Shown here: piece after piece, positions 1 through 10,129 of the stretch | How the letters are laid out: each line of letters begins with the position of its first letter | How positions within the stretch are numbered: position 1 is the stretch's first letter | Origin: Diplodia intermedia | Lineage: Eukaryota > Ascomycota > Dothideomycetes > Botryosphaeriales > Botryosphaeriaceae | Length of the DNA: 64,000 bases | Assembly (NCBI GenBank): GCA_021495925.1 | Contig: JAKEKT010000019.1 | Coordinates: 391,148 to 455,147 of the forward strand | Direction of reading: 5' to 3' | The notes under the pieces: model-generated | The model's database searches: none | What the model was told of the DNA's origin: nothing | Seen by the model: only the letters and a program-made list of their open reading frames with translations | Program-made: the position numbers and the translations under genes

Positions 1-408
1 GTATTCTGAACGAAGTCTGCTTTGAGTGAAAGTATCAAGTTATTAGCGAAGCGTTTGGCCTGGCTTGTTATACTCGGACGATACTCTCTTGGTGGGCGAT
101 AGCTTGTGGTATTGAGAGAATGTTGTTCTTTACATATTATTCAACATAACGATACTCGAATTCTCAGAAAAGCGCGAGGAAGCGTAGTATTTAGGTTAAA
201 GGATTCGGGTAGGGCGTCGGGTCGGGTGTCCTGCGGCGAGCGGTCGGATGTCGGTAAAACTTTGGCCGACTGGATTTGAGATTTTGGGGCTTGTCTTCCT
301 CCAACGGATCATCAACGCGCTCTCCGCTGCAACTCCTCCAGCTCACGATTACGCTCACGATCCCCTCCCCGTATATCACTCGGACTTCATCGGTCACAGT
401 TGCCCGCC
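1..408. promoter_or_regulatory. Upstream region of the Utp11 gene
   Basis: This stretch precedes the Utp11 start codon. I see no supported coding exon. Open frames here overlap on both strands and lack any recognisable family. It presumably holds the Utp11 promoter and 5' UTR, but no specific element could be assigned. Confidence 0.4.
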
Positions 409-1318
409 ATGTCGTCCATGCGCAATGCCGTCCAGCGGCGCGTAAGTCCACCCACAAAACAGCGGCTCAAATCCTCTCGATTTTTTTTTTTTTTTTAGTG
501 GTAGCTAACTCTACATTTCCTCGACACAGAACCACAAGGAGCGCGCGCAGCCGCTCGAGCGCAAGAAATGGGGCCTGCTGGAGAAGCACAAAGACTACAC
601 GCTGCGGGCCAAGGACCACAACGAGAAGCGCAAGCGGCTGAAGACGCTGCGCGAGAAGGCGGCGGAGCGCAACCCGGACGAGTTCTCGTTCGGCATGATG
701 TCGTCGAGCGTCGACCGCCGCACGGGCACCAAGGTCGGCGACCGCGGCAACCGCGCCCTCACCGACGACGTCGTCAAGCTGCTCAAGACGCAGGACGCCG
801 GGTACATCCGGACGATGCTGCAAAAGGTGCGCAAGGAGAGGGAGAGGGTTGAGGAGGGGTTCGTGCTGGATGATGAGGAGGGCGAGATCGAGGCGTTGAA
901 GGGCAGGAGGGCCGGGAAGGGGAAGCATACGGTTTTTGTGGGCGATAGGGAGGAGCAGAAGGGCTTTGCGCCGGAGGAATGGTTTGACGTCGAGGATGAG
1001 ATGGATCTGGAGAGGACGTGGAATCGGCCGAAGAAACAGGCAGAGAAGCACGGAGATGCCGAGGATCTCGAGGAGGCTGGTGGTCAACAAAAGAAAGCGG
1101 GCAAGGAGCTGGACCGCCGGGAGAAACGAGCGCTGGAGAAGAGGAGAGAAAAGGCGCAAGAATCACGGCGTTCCAGGGTGGAGGGGCTGAAGAAGAAGGA
1201 GCAAGACCTCATGGCTGCAGAGAAAGAGCTCGAGGAGCAAAGAGCCCGGATGAACAACAACGTCGGCGGCGTCAACAAGAACGGTGTCAAGTTCAAGGTT
1301 CGGGAACGCAAGCGCTGA
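409..1318 (+). CDS. UTP11: U3 snoRNA-associated protein 11 (Utp11), SSU processome
   Basis: Utp11 is a nucleolar component of the small-subunit processome, needed for U3-dependent 18S rRNA maturation. Two exons are read: 409-441 and 530-1318, joined in phase 0 across an 88-nt intron (GTAAGT to ACACAG) that contains a T-run. The product is 273 aa, close to the roughly 250 aa of the yeast protein. Family landmarks are visible: N-terminal MSSMRNAVQRRNHKERAQPL, then KKWGLLEKHKDY, LRAKDHNEKR and FSFGMMSS (residues about 12-70), TQDAGYIRTML near residue 100, and a Lys/Arg/Glu-rich coiled C-terminus ending VRERKR. The first exon codes for only 11 residues, so an ATG chosen inside exon 2 would lose the conserved start. 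It is convergent with the next gene, with only 58 nt between the stop codons. Confidence 0.93.
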
Positions 1319-1376
1319 GCGACAGCATCGATCCAGCGTGAACTTTTGCTACGTACGGCGCCACCCTCGACTCGGC

Positions 1377-2286
1377 CTACAGCTTACTCGGCATTCTCAT
1401 TGCACCATCCAACCTTATGACCTCTCCGTTCAACATACTGTTCTCTATCGCGTCCTTCACCGTCCTCGCAAACTCCTCGGGCTTGCCCGGTCTCCTTGGG
1501 AATTCCATCACGCGCTCCAAGCTTTTGCGCACTTTATCACTCAACATGGCGGTCATGTTGCTCTCAAACAGACTGGGCGCAAGTGTTACGACCCTGATAC
1601 CAAACCGCGAAAGGTCGCGGGCCATGGGTAATGTCATGCTGCGTACGGCACCTTTGGATGCCGCATACGCGACCTGCCCCATCTGGCCGTCGAAGGCCGC
1701 GGACGAGGATACCATGATGATGACGCCGCGCTCACCGTCTGGGCCGTACGGTTCATTTTGCGCCAGGTGCGGCAGGACTTGACGGATCAGGTCGACGGTG
1801 CCGCGCAGATTTATCGAGACGACCAAGTCGAAGGAGCTGAGAGGGAGGGGCTCGTTCTTCTGGGAGATTATCTAGACGGAGACCAAAAAGGAAAAAAGTC
1901 AAAATCAGAGCTCATGATCATCATGCAAATTCACAACCACAACCGGTCCCTCACCAATGATCGTGAGGCGCAAGATGAAGACTTACCAAACCAGGAAATC
2001 CCACACCTGCGCCCGCCAACACACCACCTAGCGGTATGCCCTTGTGTTTCGCGAACTCGACGCTGCCCTTGACGGCCGCCGCCACACTCTCCGTGTCGGT
2101 GACGTCCGTCTCGAAGAAGCGGGCGCGCTGGTTGCCGCCTAGCTCTTTGACCACCTCTTCGCCCGCGCCGCTGTTCACGTCCAGGATGGAGACGTAGGCG
2201 CCTTGGCCGTGCAGGAGCTTGACGGTTGCGAGGCCGAGCCCGCTGGCGCCGCCGGAGACGATGAAGAGGCGGTTTTGGATCTGCAT
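1377..2286 (-). CDS. Short-chain dehydrogenase, 3-hydroxyacyl-CoA dehydrogenase type 2 (HSD17B10-like)
   Basis: A classical SDR most like mitochondrial HSD17B10, an NAD-dependent 3-hydroxy-2-methylacyl-CoA dehydrogenase of isoleucine and fatty-acid oxidation. Exons on the minus strand are 2286-1987 and 1859-1377, joined in phase 0, giving 260 aa (human HSD17B10 is 261 aa). The cofactor motif GGASGLG is at about residues 12-18. The catalytic Ser lies in VSSSAAF near residue 152, and Tyr165 and Lys169 sit in YAASK. The C-terminus (NGEVIRLDGAMRM) follows the HSD17B10 signature NGEVIRLDGAIRM. The start at 2286 leaves no obvious long mitochondrial presequence, as in the human enzyme. It diverges from the mitochondrial gene CMC1 with an 806-bp gap. 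The substrate is inferred from family resemblance. Confidence 0.88.
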
Positions 2287-3092
2287 CGCTGCAGCGGGAA
2301 GGAAGGAGCTTGATAGATAGCACTGGTCTATGATGGATGCTTGTGAAAGAGGTTCGGGCACAAATCCGAGGACGCTGTTGTTTCTGAATCGCTGTGAAGC
2401 TTACGGGGTGGGGAAAGCGTGGGATTCAGATGCCAAACCACCCCAAACGACGAGACGAACCTCGGCTCGTGTCTGACAAGCGCAAGGGTGCGTCGAGGTC
2501 CCTAAAAACTGCCGCCCCTCACCGCCTTGCACCGCGTCCTTCCCATTGCCGCCCGCCGCCGCGCGGGTCCCTTCCGCAGATCGGGGGACCCAGTGTCGTC
2601 TCAGCCAGTCTCGAACCACCATCAAGCCAGCCAGCCCCAGCTTGCTCGCGCGAGCTCGTCTCATCCGGCTCGCCTTGCGCAACCTCCTCCTCCCCCACCA
2701 CTCCTGTTTCGTGGTCACTCTTCCTCGTTTCCCGGTCGCCAACGTCTTCTTCCTCTTCTTCTTCGTCAATTGGGTCGGGAAGAAAGGTTGTTTTCCTGCT
2801 ACTCCCACGAAAAAAAAAGTCCGCCGGAGCTTTGCCAGGACAACGACCGGAGGGACCGACCCGATTACGTCGAACGACAACGACAACCACAACAACAACA
2901 GCAACGCACCTTTCTCTCGCTCTCCACCCGCGACGACAACAAAACCGCACGCACAACCGGCCAATCGACAGTTCGACCTCTCGAACCTCTGCTCCCTCTT
3001 CCTGACCGGGGGAACGCGCCGTTCCCAATCTCCTCCCCCTCCCACCCCACCGTAGATCGCATCCTCTCTCCACACCACCACCACCAACTCCA
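2287..3092. promoter_or_regulatory. Divergent intergenic region, HSD17B10-like gene / CMC1
   Basis: An 806-bp region between two divergently transcribed genes for mitochondrial proteins. It contains a pyrimidine-rich tract around 2740-2770 and CA/AC-rich repeats just before the CMC1 start. Long overlapping open frames here are low-complexity and show no family. Shared promoter function is inferred from geometry only. Confidence 0.45.
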
Positions 3093-3889
3093 ATGGCGAC
3101 AACAACACCTTCTTCCACAAGCGCCGCTCAGGCGGCGGCAGCAGCAACAACAACAACAACGTTCGACGCGACCACAGTACCGCGCGACCCCGTGCCGCGC
3201 AACCCGGTGCCGTTGTCGGCGGGGCAGGAGCAGCAGGTGCGCGACCTGTACCACAAGCGGGTGAGGCAGCGGTGCGCGGACGAGGTGAAAGGTAAGAGGT
3301 TCATCATTTTCTTGGGGTCTTTGGCGTGGGAGGTTCTTTGGGGGAGAGGCTCGCTCTGGGGAGGGTGTGTGAAGCGACTAGGAATGTTCGGAGGGAGGGG
3401 AATGGGAGGGCGGGGGTGCTTCTTGAACTCGTTTCTGTCCTCTCTTTCTCTTTTTGCCGTTCTTTCAGTACCCTAGGAGGCTGGCCGGCTTGCTGCTGCT
3501 CCCTTGGAAGGGCATCTTGTCCTTGTTTTTTTTTTTTTTTTTTCACCTTGCCTCTCCTCCCTCCATCCTGCCGCCTTCTTTCATGTCCAAGAAATCAACC
3601 AGCTAACAGGAATTCCCCCCTCCTTTCAGAATTCGCATCATGCGCCCTCAACCGCACCATCAGCGCGACCTGGGCGTGCCGGCAGCAACGGCTAGCCATG
3701 AACACATGCATGGTGGCGCACGCCACGCAGGAAGAGCAGGACCGCGCAAGGGAAGAGTGGTTCGCGACGCGGGAGCTGCGCAAGCGCGAGCGGGAAGAGA
3801 AGGAGCGGAAGCGCGTCGAGCAGGAGAAGTTTCACCGCGAATGGTGGGGCTTGGACGAACAGGGGAAGAGGAAGTTCGAGAAGAAGTGA
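3093..3889 (+). CDS. CMC1: COX assembly mitochondrial protein Cmc1 (twin CX9C)
   Basis: Cmc1 is an intermembrane-space, Mia40-dependent protein that helps cytochrome c oxidase assembly. Exons 3093-3291 and 3630-3889 join within a Glu codon (G|AA), giving 152 aa. The intron is 338 nt, long for this window. Only the spliced protein shows the diagnostic twin CX9C pair: the first cysteine of pair one is in exon 1 (RCADEVK) and the second is in exon 2 (EFASC), nine residues apart. The second pair is CRQQRLAMNTC. The N-terminus is a low-complexity Ala/Thr-rich stretch of about 30 residues. The C-terminus is a charged helix (residues about 110-152) ending KRKFEKK. The next CDS downstream, TAF9, is convergent. 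Confidence 0.92.
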
Positions 3890-4769
3890 GGTTGGTGGTG
3901 ATGGTTTGACGCTATGGAGTTTGGTTGGCATATGGCATTGGGCGTCGTCTTGGTGGCATGGCTTGTGTGTGTGGAGCGCCGGCCATGGCAACGAATGACG
4001 CACGCAGCGCGCGGGGTGTTGAACGGATTGAGACTTCTCGCGTCCCGTCGAGAGGAGATGTTACGCCTTTACACTGTGTGAGTGGTTGAGTCTTGTGTCT
4101 GGATGTGTTCGTGCAGTGTTGAGCTCTCTCGCATCTACATCCGGATATCTGCTTCAACCGCCCAGTGGGAAAGAGTGTAGCGTCTTTTACGGGACGCTGA
4201 AGGATCGAATCTGTTGCAACCTACTATGACGAGAAGTAGCAGGGGTTCGTTTGACGCATGCGTCACGCGAGGCATTCGACGGGGCTAGGGTGACTGATAA
4301 AAAAGAACAAGGCGTTAAGACACTCGTACGGGTCTTCACTGCCACCACAGATGGGTCAATGTGGTCTGTATAAATGATAACCGTGCAGCATGGATTCTGC
4401 ACGAATGTATGAAGTGTTCTGTAGCCCGAGGGGATGATGCGATTTAAAAGAACCCGACTCTGCCGTTGACAGTGCTCTCTCCATCGTACAGGTATTGCTA
4501 GGCATGCCTCTCCGCAATTCATGGATCTACCTTTAGCTCAGCTTCGCCGGCTGAGATATCGAAACGCCCAACGCCTGACGCTGTCGTCGCCCGCTGCTTG
4601 CCATTGTGACCTCTTTTTATGTTTCGTTCTCAACGAAGCAATGATCCCTCGGCGGGACCGCACGGAAAACCTCGCCTTCGAGAATACTCGTCATCATCCA
4701 CACTTCGGCCTGTCCACCGGAACGCCAGCTTTTTTTTTCCCCGATGCCCGATTCGCCTCGACCACATCC
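3890..4769. other. Intergenic, 3' flanks of CMC1 and TAF9
   Basis: 880 bp between two convergent genes. I see no convincing exon, RNA gene or repeat. It should hold both 3' UTRs. Confidence 0.4.
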
Positions 4770-5175
4770 TCAAGCGTCCTCCATCTCGCGGTCCTCCCCC
4801 CCACCAACCCCCATAACATCCTCAAACTCATCCTCGTCCTCATCCATCCCCTCCTCCTGCACGCCCTCCATGCGATCCCCACCACCACCATTGACGCCCT
4901 GCTGCTGGCCATCCCCTCCCTCCTCATCCTCGACATCGCTGTCCCACTCCTCCTTCAGCCCCCACCCGGCGCCGGTGAAGCAATACCGCTCCGGCGGCAA
5001 CCTAACGCCATACTCCCTCTCGGGGCGCGGCAGGCTGACGCGATTCTTCTCCTGCGCCAGCTCCAGCAGGAACTCCTTGGGCAGCACGGGGTTGAACTGG
5101 TAGTTCAGCCTGCTCGCAATCGCCGACCGGATCGCCGCCAGGCTGACCGTGCCCTCCTCGCTGCCCACCCCACCC

Positions 5176-5207
<32 letters not shown>

Positions 5208-5705
5208 CGGCGGGTTGCCCGGCGCGCCGCCTTTGCCGCCTCCACCTCCCACCGTCGTCGCCGTGGTTTCGGCGGAGATGGCGACGGCGTCGCCCAGCAC
5301 GCCGGCCGTGTAGCGGTACGCAAAGTCCATGAGCTGCAGCGGCACGCGCTCCTGGTAGGCCGACACGCCGAGGTGCGCGAGCACCATGTGCAGCAGGCGG
5401 GCGTCGCGCGGGCGTTTGGTCAGGCCCGTGTCGGTGAGGGAGGTGTTGGGTTGGACGGTGGGTGCCGCTGCCGCTGCCGCCGGTGCTGCCGTCGCGGTCA
5501 CGGTTGCTGTTGCTGCGGGCGGGGACGATTGCTGCGCGATTGCGGATTCGCCGCCGCCGGGCGTGGTTACTTGTGGAGCGCCGGCGTTGGCGGAGCCGCT
5601 GGGCGGTGTGCCCGTCGTGGTGTTGTTGCTGGGGTTGCCGCCGCCGCCGCCGCCGGTGGGTGTCGCGATGCCGTTGGGCGCGTCGCCGGTCGCGGGCGAT
5701 GCCAT
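4770..5705 (-). CDS. TAF9: Transcription initiation factor TFIID subunit 9 (TAF9)
   Basis: TAF9 is a histone-fold subunit shared by TFIID and SAGA, pairing with TAF6. The single-exon frame from ATG 5705 gives 311 aa. An upstream in-frame ATG at 5951 would add 82 residues with no TAF9 character, so it is not preferred. Family match: TGLTKRPRDARLLHMVLAHL (about 93-112), QLMDFAYRYTAGVLGDA (to about 140), then SLAAIRSAIASRLNYQF (188-204), PKEFLLELAQEKN and VRLPPERYCFTG (234-245). The N-terminal 90 residues are Gly/Ala/Thr-rich. A roughly 40-residue insert rich in Gly (about 143-184), encoded by a (GCC)n-type repeat, interrupts the histone fold between helices 2 and 3. The C-terminus is acidic (DEDEDEFEDV). 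Domain assignment is firm; the effect of the insert is unknown. Confidence 0.9.
5163..5212. repeat. GCC/CCG trinucleotide repeat in TAF9
   Basis: A run of (CCG)n/(GCC)n units encoding about a dozen consecutive Gly on the minus strand, inside the TAF9 histone-fold insert. Confidence 0.85.
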
Positions 5706-8055
5706 GGCGACGCGTGGGGTTATTTGGTTGGTGGTGGTTTCGCACGCGGTGATGGAAGGTGGAGTGGGGAGGTGACGCGGTTTGCGCGGTGGTCGTCGAG
5801 GGCGAGAGGAAGCTGTGTGGATAGGGTGGTGTTGGAGAGAGCTTTCCGGAGGTCGGTGGTGGAGTTGCGCGCCGCAAAGCAAGCAAGCCACATTGGCCGG
5901 CGCGACCGCACGCGTGGTGATTTGCCCGCGCCGAGCCGGGAGCGGCCGCACGCTGGGCCGACGTTAGTCCGTTCCCGACCGCGGAACCGAAGATCCGAGC
6001 GTTCATCGGCACCGGGCCGCTTGGGGAAAAGTTTGAGGCTGAGGAGTTCGAAACCTGTGCAATCTTCCAATCGTTCGCTTAGCCGCTTCACAGAGCCTTC
6101 GTCTGTGCAGTTTTGGACCGAGTTGGACTTGGGAACAACGTGCGGTTGCGTGCTCACACTATGCATACGCAGCCATCCCTGAGTAGTGAAAAGCAATGTA
6201 CCTGACTACAACGCGGACCAATGGTTTTCACACGGTCCCATTCGGTTCTATTAAGGGCGTTTAGGCTCTGACCCCCCCAGAGAACTATGGAAGAGCAAAA
6301 AGGAAATCATCTCTGTTGAACCAAAAAAAAGATATAATACCGGAATTGAACCAGTTACTGTTGGATCCGCGGGGAATCTTTTTAGATGTTAGAATGATGC
6401 TCAAAGGATTCGAACGTGAAGGCAACTAACCGAACCCCGGACCACTCCCATGCTAAGGGAGTATTATACCACTAAACCACAGACCCGATGCGGCACGTGC
6501 TGCTTTGATGAAAGTGGATGCAATTTTGGACAATATATACTTTTTAAATTTCTATTAGCGGTATCTCGACACTGCTGGCCCCTTGAATTGAGTACCTACG
6601 ATGTTCTTTAATACCTGGTGAACGGATGAAAGGATATCTTGAACAGCCGTCTTGCTTAGAGAACTTATATGGGCCTGTCTCAGGTTTGAAGATCAATAGA
6701 CGCCGGCACTGGAAGTCGGCAGTGAACTTGCATTAAGAGCGACAGTTGTTCTTCGCATCCAGAACTGCATTACCTTCGAAGTGCATTACTTCCCCTCGAT
6801 AAGAGTTGTGCAGAAGTCACTCCACATCAGCCACCAAACATAATTTATGGAAGCATGTCGCTTCTACCGGAGCGAATTCTTCCTCCTCTTAGTAAGCATT
6901 TCTCAGAACGAGATGTAAACGTCATATTGCTGGGAATTTGAAATGATGGTTCGCATTCAGCCATGAGAAGAAGTCGAAGGGAAATGAATACTTCACTAAT
7001 TGGGCTACAGTGGCTTGTTTACTATTTTGCACTGTATGCTTTATGCTTTGTTCGCTACGTGCTCGATTACGCTTAGCTTGTTTGTTGCTGGGTGGTTCGT
7101 AGCGACCATTCTTCGCACTCATCAGCTGCGATATCTATTAGGATGAGGCCTGATGTTCCTGCGAGAGCGAAAGTCAATTGCCACCACCGTAGTGACTCCG
7201 TGAGATGTGTTGTCGTGAATTATCGTCTCATTTGGCGCGATCCACCGACCCGTTCTCCGGCACAACAGCATGCTACAGGCTCTCCCATATTATAACACTG
7301 CGGTTTTCCTACGTAGGAAATTTAAACAATTATCTGAACACAGACGTGTTTCAAACAGCCTTTCCATGTGAGCAGATCAATTTTTTCAGATGTAGATGCG
7401 ATTTCTAACCTTAACAAACACGTTCAGCCGTAGGATCTCACTATTTACTCAGAGTTCAACCAGCTGTGACACGACATCAATAAGTAATTATCAGCCATTC
7501 GTCTCCAGACCAATCAAAATGCGCCAGTCAAAGTGTCGGTGGATCGTACTGCCTGAGGAAATGGTTTTCAGACCCGTAGGGCCAGTTTTTTCTTGACGAA
7601 GCTATTACCGCGACGAGGTAAGGCTGATCACTTTGATTCGCTCAAGAGTTGATGGAGAAGCACATCGCACAACTACTTTTCTTTGTGCTTCGATGAATTA
7701 CTGATAGCGTCTAGTAGTGTAACGCTTGCCGAAAGCGGAGATCCAGTCTCAACTTACGTGCCGTGTCCCATATGTCTACCTATTCCTGTGGTCGCGATAT
7801 CTTATATTACCGCCACCATCTCTGCTTTTCATATTCCAGGCGCAGCCTCAACAGAAACAGGATCCTCCCTTGCGTTCAGCCGTCCTTTCCTTCCTCCTCT
7901 TCATTAAGTAAAAGACCAAAAAGCAAAAACGTAGTGGTATCAAACGAACGTCTCAGCCCAATATAAAACAAAAAACCACCCGAACCAAAAAAAAAAAAGA
8001 AGGAAAGCGTTGGCCTCTCCGCCTCTTCTTTTTTTCTGTTTTTCTTTCCCCACTC
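5706..8055. other. Gene-poor, relatively AT-rich gap with a tRNA-like relic
   Basis: About 2.3 kb between the TAF9 start and the 3' end of the rhodopsin-domain gene. From roughly 6.2 kb the base composition becomes AT-richer than the flanks and no open frame exceeds about 75 codons with any family look. A tRNA-like relic lies at 6410-6486. The first few hundred bp should contain the TAF9 promoter. I found no intact transposon ends. Confidence 0.5.
6410..6486 (-). other. tRNA-like relic (5' half resembles tRNA-Gly, anticodon AGC)
   Basis: Read on the minus strand from 6486, the sequence gives GGGTCTG, then a good A box (TGGTTTAGTGG), then a perfect anticodon stem-loop CTCCC-TTAGCAT-GGGAG. The loop shows AGC where tRNA-Gly normally has GCC. 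The following GGGGTTCGG looks like the start of a T arm, but the 3' half of the T stem and the 3' acceptor strand do not pair. A separate B-box-like GTTCGAATC occurs about 25 nt further on. This is best read as a decayed or truncated tRNA or tRNA-derived element, not a working gene. Confidence 0.45.
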
Positions 8056-10129
8056 TCACCTCTTCCCCCTCCCTCTCAAATCCTGCAACGCCACCGGCTC
8101 CGGCTCAAACCACGCAGCGGCCTGATGCCCAGTCGTCCGCTCCTCAAACGCGCCCATGAACCCCTCCGGCTCCCCACCACCACCAACACCAGCACCACCT
8201 CCTCCTCCCCCACGGGTCGTCGACTCAGTACGTGAAAGGCCCACCGGCTCTCCCGCGAACAGATCCCCCACCACGAGCTCCGCCACCGTCGGATCGCCGT
8301 AGTAAAGCTTATGCCTGTCGCCATCGTACGGCAGCGACGAGGTGTAGTGATGTTCGCGGCGATACTGACTGCTCGGCCTGGCGGCGCTGTCCCTCGTCCT
8401 CGACGACGCCCCCGTCCCGCTCCTCTCCCTCCTCACCCCGCCGCCGCCGCCGCCGCCATCATCGTCGTGACCCCCTTCCGCGACGGCCTCGTCCCACCAG
8501 TCGCGCGTCGTCAGCCGGCGCTCGCTCGCGTCCGAGTCGCTGCGGCGGCGGGCGTGCGTGGCGATGACGGCGACGGCGGAGCCGTTCTTGGCCAGGCTGG
8601 CGTCGTCGCGGTGGTGGTGGTAGTACGGCGTGGGCGACGGCCCGTGGGAGCCCGACGACGAGGCGTTGGAGAACTGGTAGGGCGCCTTGCGCGGCTCGGA
8701 GCGCACGATGACTTCCTGCATCACGTTGATGCCCGAGATGCGTGTCGCGAGGTACGGCCAGAAGATGGGCATCGAGGCGGTGCAGATGGCCAGGTTGACT
8801 TCGAGGACGGACATGAGCACGATGGGGCTGTGCCGACGCGCGTGGTTAGCCGTGGGGGAGGGGGATGTGTGGTTGAAGGCTGAACGTACGGTGCGTACCA
8901 CGGCGGGTCCACTGTTGGGTAAGTGCCGGCCTTGTTTTTGACAACGAAGCAAAGGCGGAGGGAGGCGGTGATGACGACGCTGTTTTGCCTCGTTAGTATC
9001 CTTGTGTGATGTGTCTTTGAGGCGGTTTAGCTTCGCCGCCAATAGGAAGACTCACAGTGTTCCAGCAGTGAAGAGTCCGGCCAGGCCGAGCTTCGCCCTC
9101 TTGCCGACCTTTGTCTTGTACAACACTGGTATGGGTGTGATGAGGATCACTGTGTCCAGGAACATGTTGGAAGAAGTGTGGCTGGCGTACGCCGCGTATG
9201 CGTTTTGGGGACGGAAGTCGCCGAACATGATGCATTTCCCCTCTTTCATCAAGTGCCACGACTTATCCACCGGGTCGCATGCGAAGATCATAAGAAAAAG
9301 AAAGGTGATTCCCCATGCTGTAACGATGGCGATGAGGGCGACCAAGACGCGGAACATTCGCGGGTGGATGTTTCTCGGAAACATGCGAAGGTATTGTAAT
9401 AGTAACGATAGTTTGATGCTGGTTGTGGCGCCAGTGTAGGAAACGTTGGTAAGGTAGAACCACTGCACGACGTGAGTTGACGGGCTTGGTGTCGGTGGTT
9501 GTTATTTTACGCACCATAAAATAGTTTTCGTAGGTTTCGTAATTCGGGCTCCCGTCCGGGTTTTTCGTGACTATGCTCGTCCAATGTAGGCCCAACCCGT
9601 TGGGAACCTCTGTAAACATGTTAGACAAAACGCACAGTTCAAAAGTGGTGTCATTCAAGAAGGGGTTCCCCGGCAAGCGGACAGGATTCTGCAAGAGTTT
9701 CACACGCTCGAGGGTGGTGGCCCAGCACGGCGAAGCATTGACGCCATCGCACCTTCAAGAATAAGGGGACAGCTGAAGGTGATGGATTGGGGTACGATGT
9801 CGACTTACCATTACTCAATGTTATAGCTCCAAACAGTGCCCAGCCCTACTTCTCTCAGTTACGGTTCGGTATGAAGCTGTAGATTGAGGGAGACGTACTG
9901 CTGCTATGCTGACGAATAGATCATCCCAACCAAGGGCGTGCACCAACTTCCAGCGCGACCATAATCTTAAACTCACGGCCGCCCATGACATAATCTGAAG
10001 AAGTCAGCGAGACTCGAGGCAGAGGGCGGCGAGGAGCGGTACCATGCAAGTAATGGCCGAGGCTTGTATGGTGACCCCGCGGTTCACGACGGGAATGTAG
10101 TAGTCGACTGGATTCAGAACGGGCGCCAT
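8056..10129 (-). CDS. Rhodopsin-domain integral membrane protein (fungal 7-TM family)
   Basis: A member of the large Pezizomycotina family of seven-helix proteins carrying the fungal rhodopsin-like domain; molecular role unknown, plasma-membrane location inferred. Seven exons fit one frame: 10129-10043, 9994-9899, 9845-9809, 9609-9515, 9462-9056, 8979-8899 and 8827-8056, giving 524 aa. Visible landmarks are LGWDDLFVSIA, YENYFMWFYLTNVSYTGAT, KLSLLLQYLRMFP, AIVTAWGITFLFLMIFACDP, FLDTVILITPIPVLYKTKVG and LEVNLAICTASMPIFWP, matching the order seen in the family. After the last helix comes a 220-residue cytosolic tail with His-, Asp- and Gly-rich tracts (about residues 310-524). The two small exons (37 and 96 nt) are supported by frame and splice sites only. 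Confidence 0.85.

Noticed and set aside
5706..5951. 82-residue N-terminal extension of TAF9
   Set aside because: The upstream ATG is in frame, but the extension has no TAF9 similarity and lies in the likely 5' UTR.
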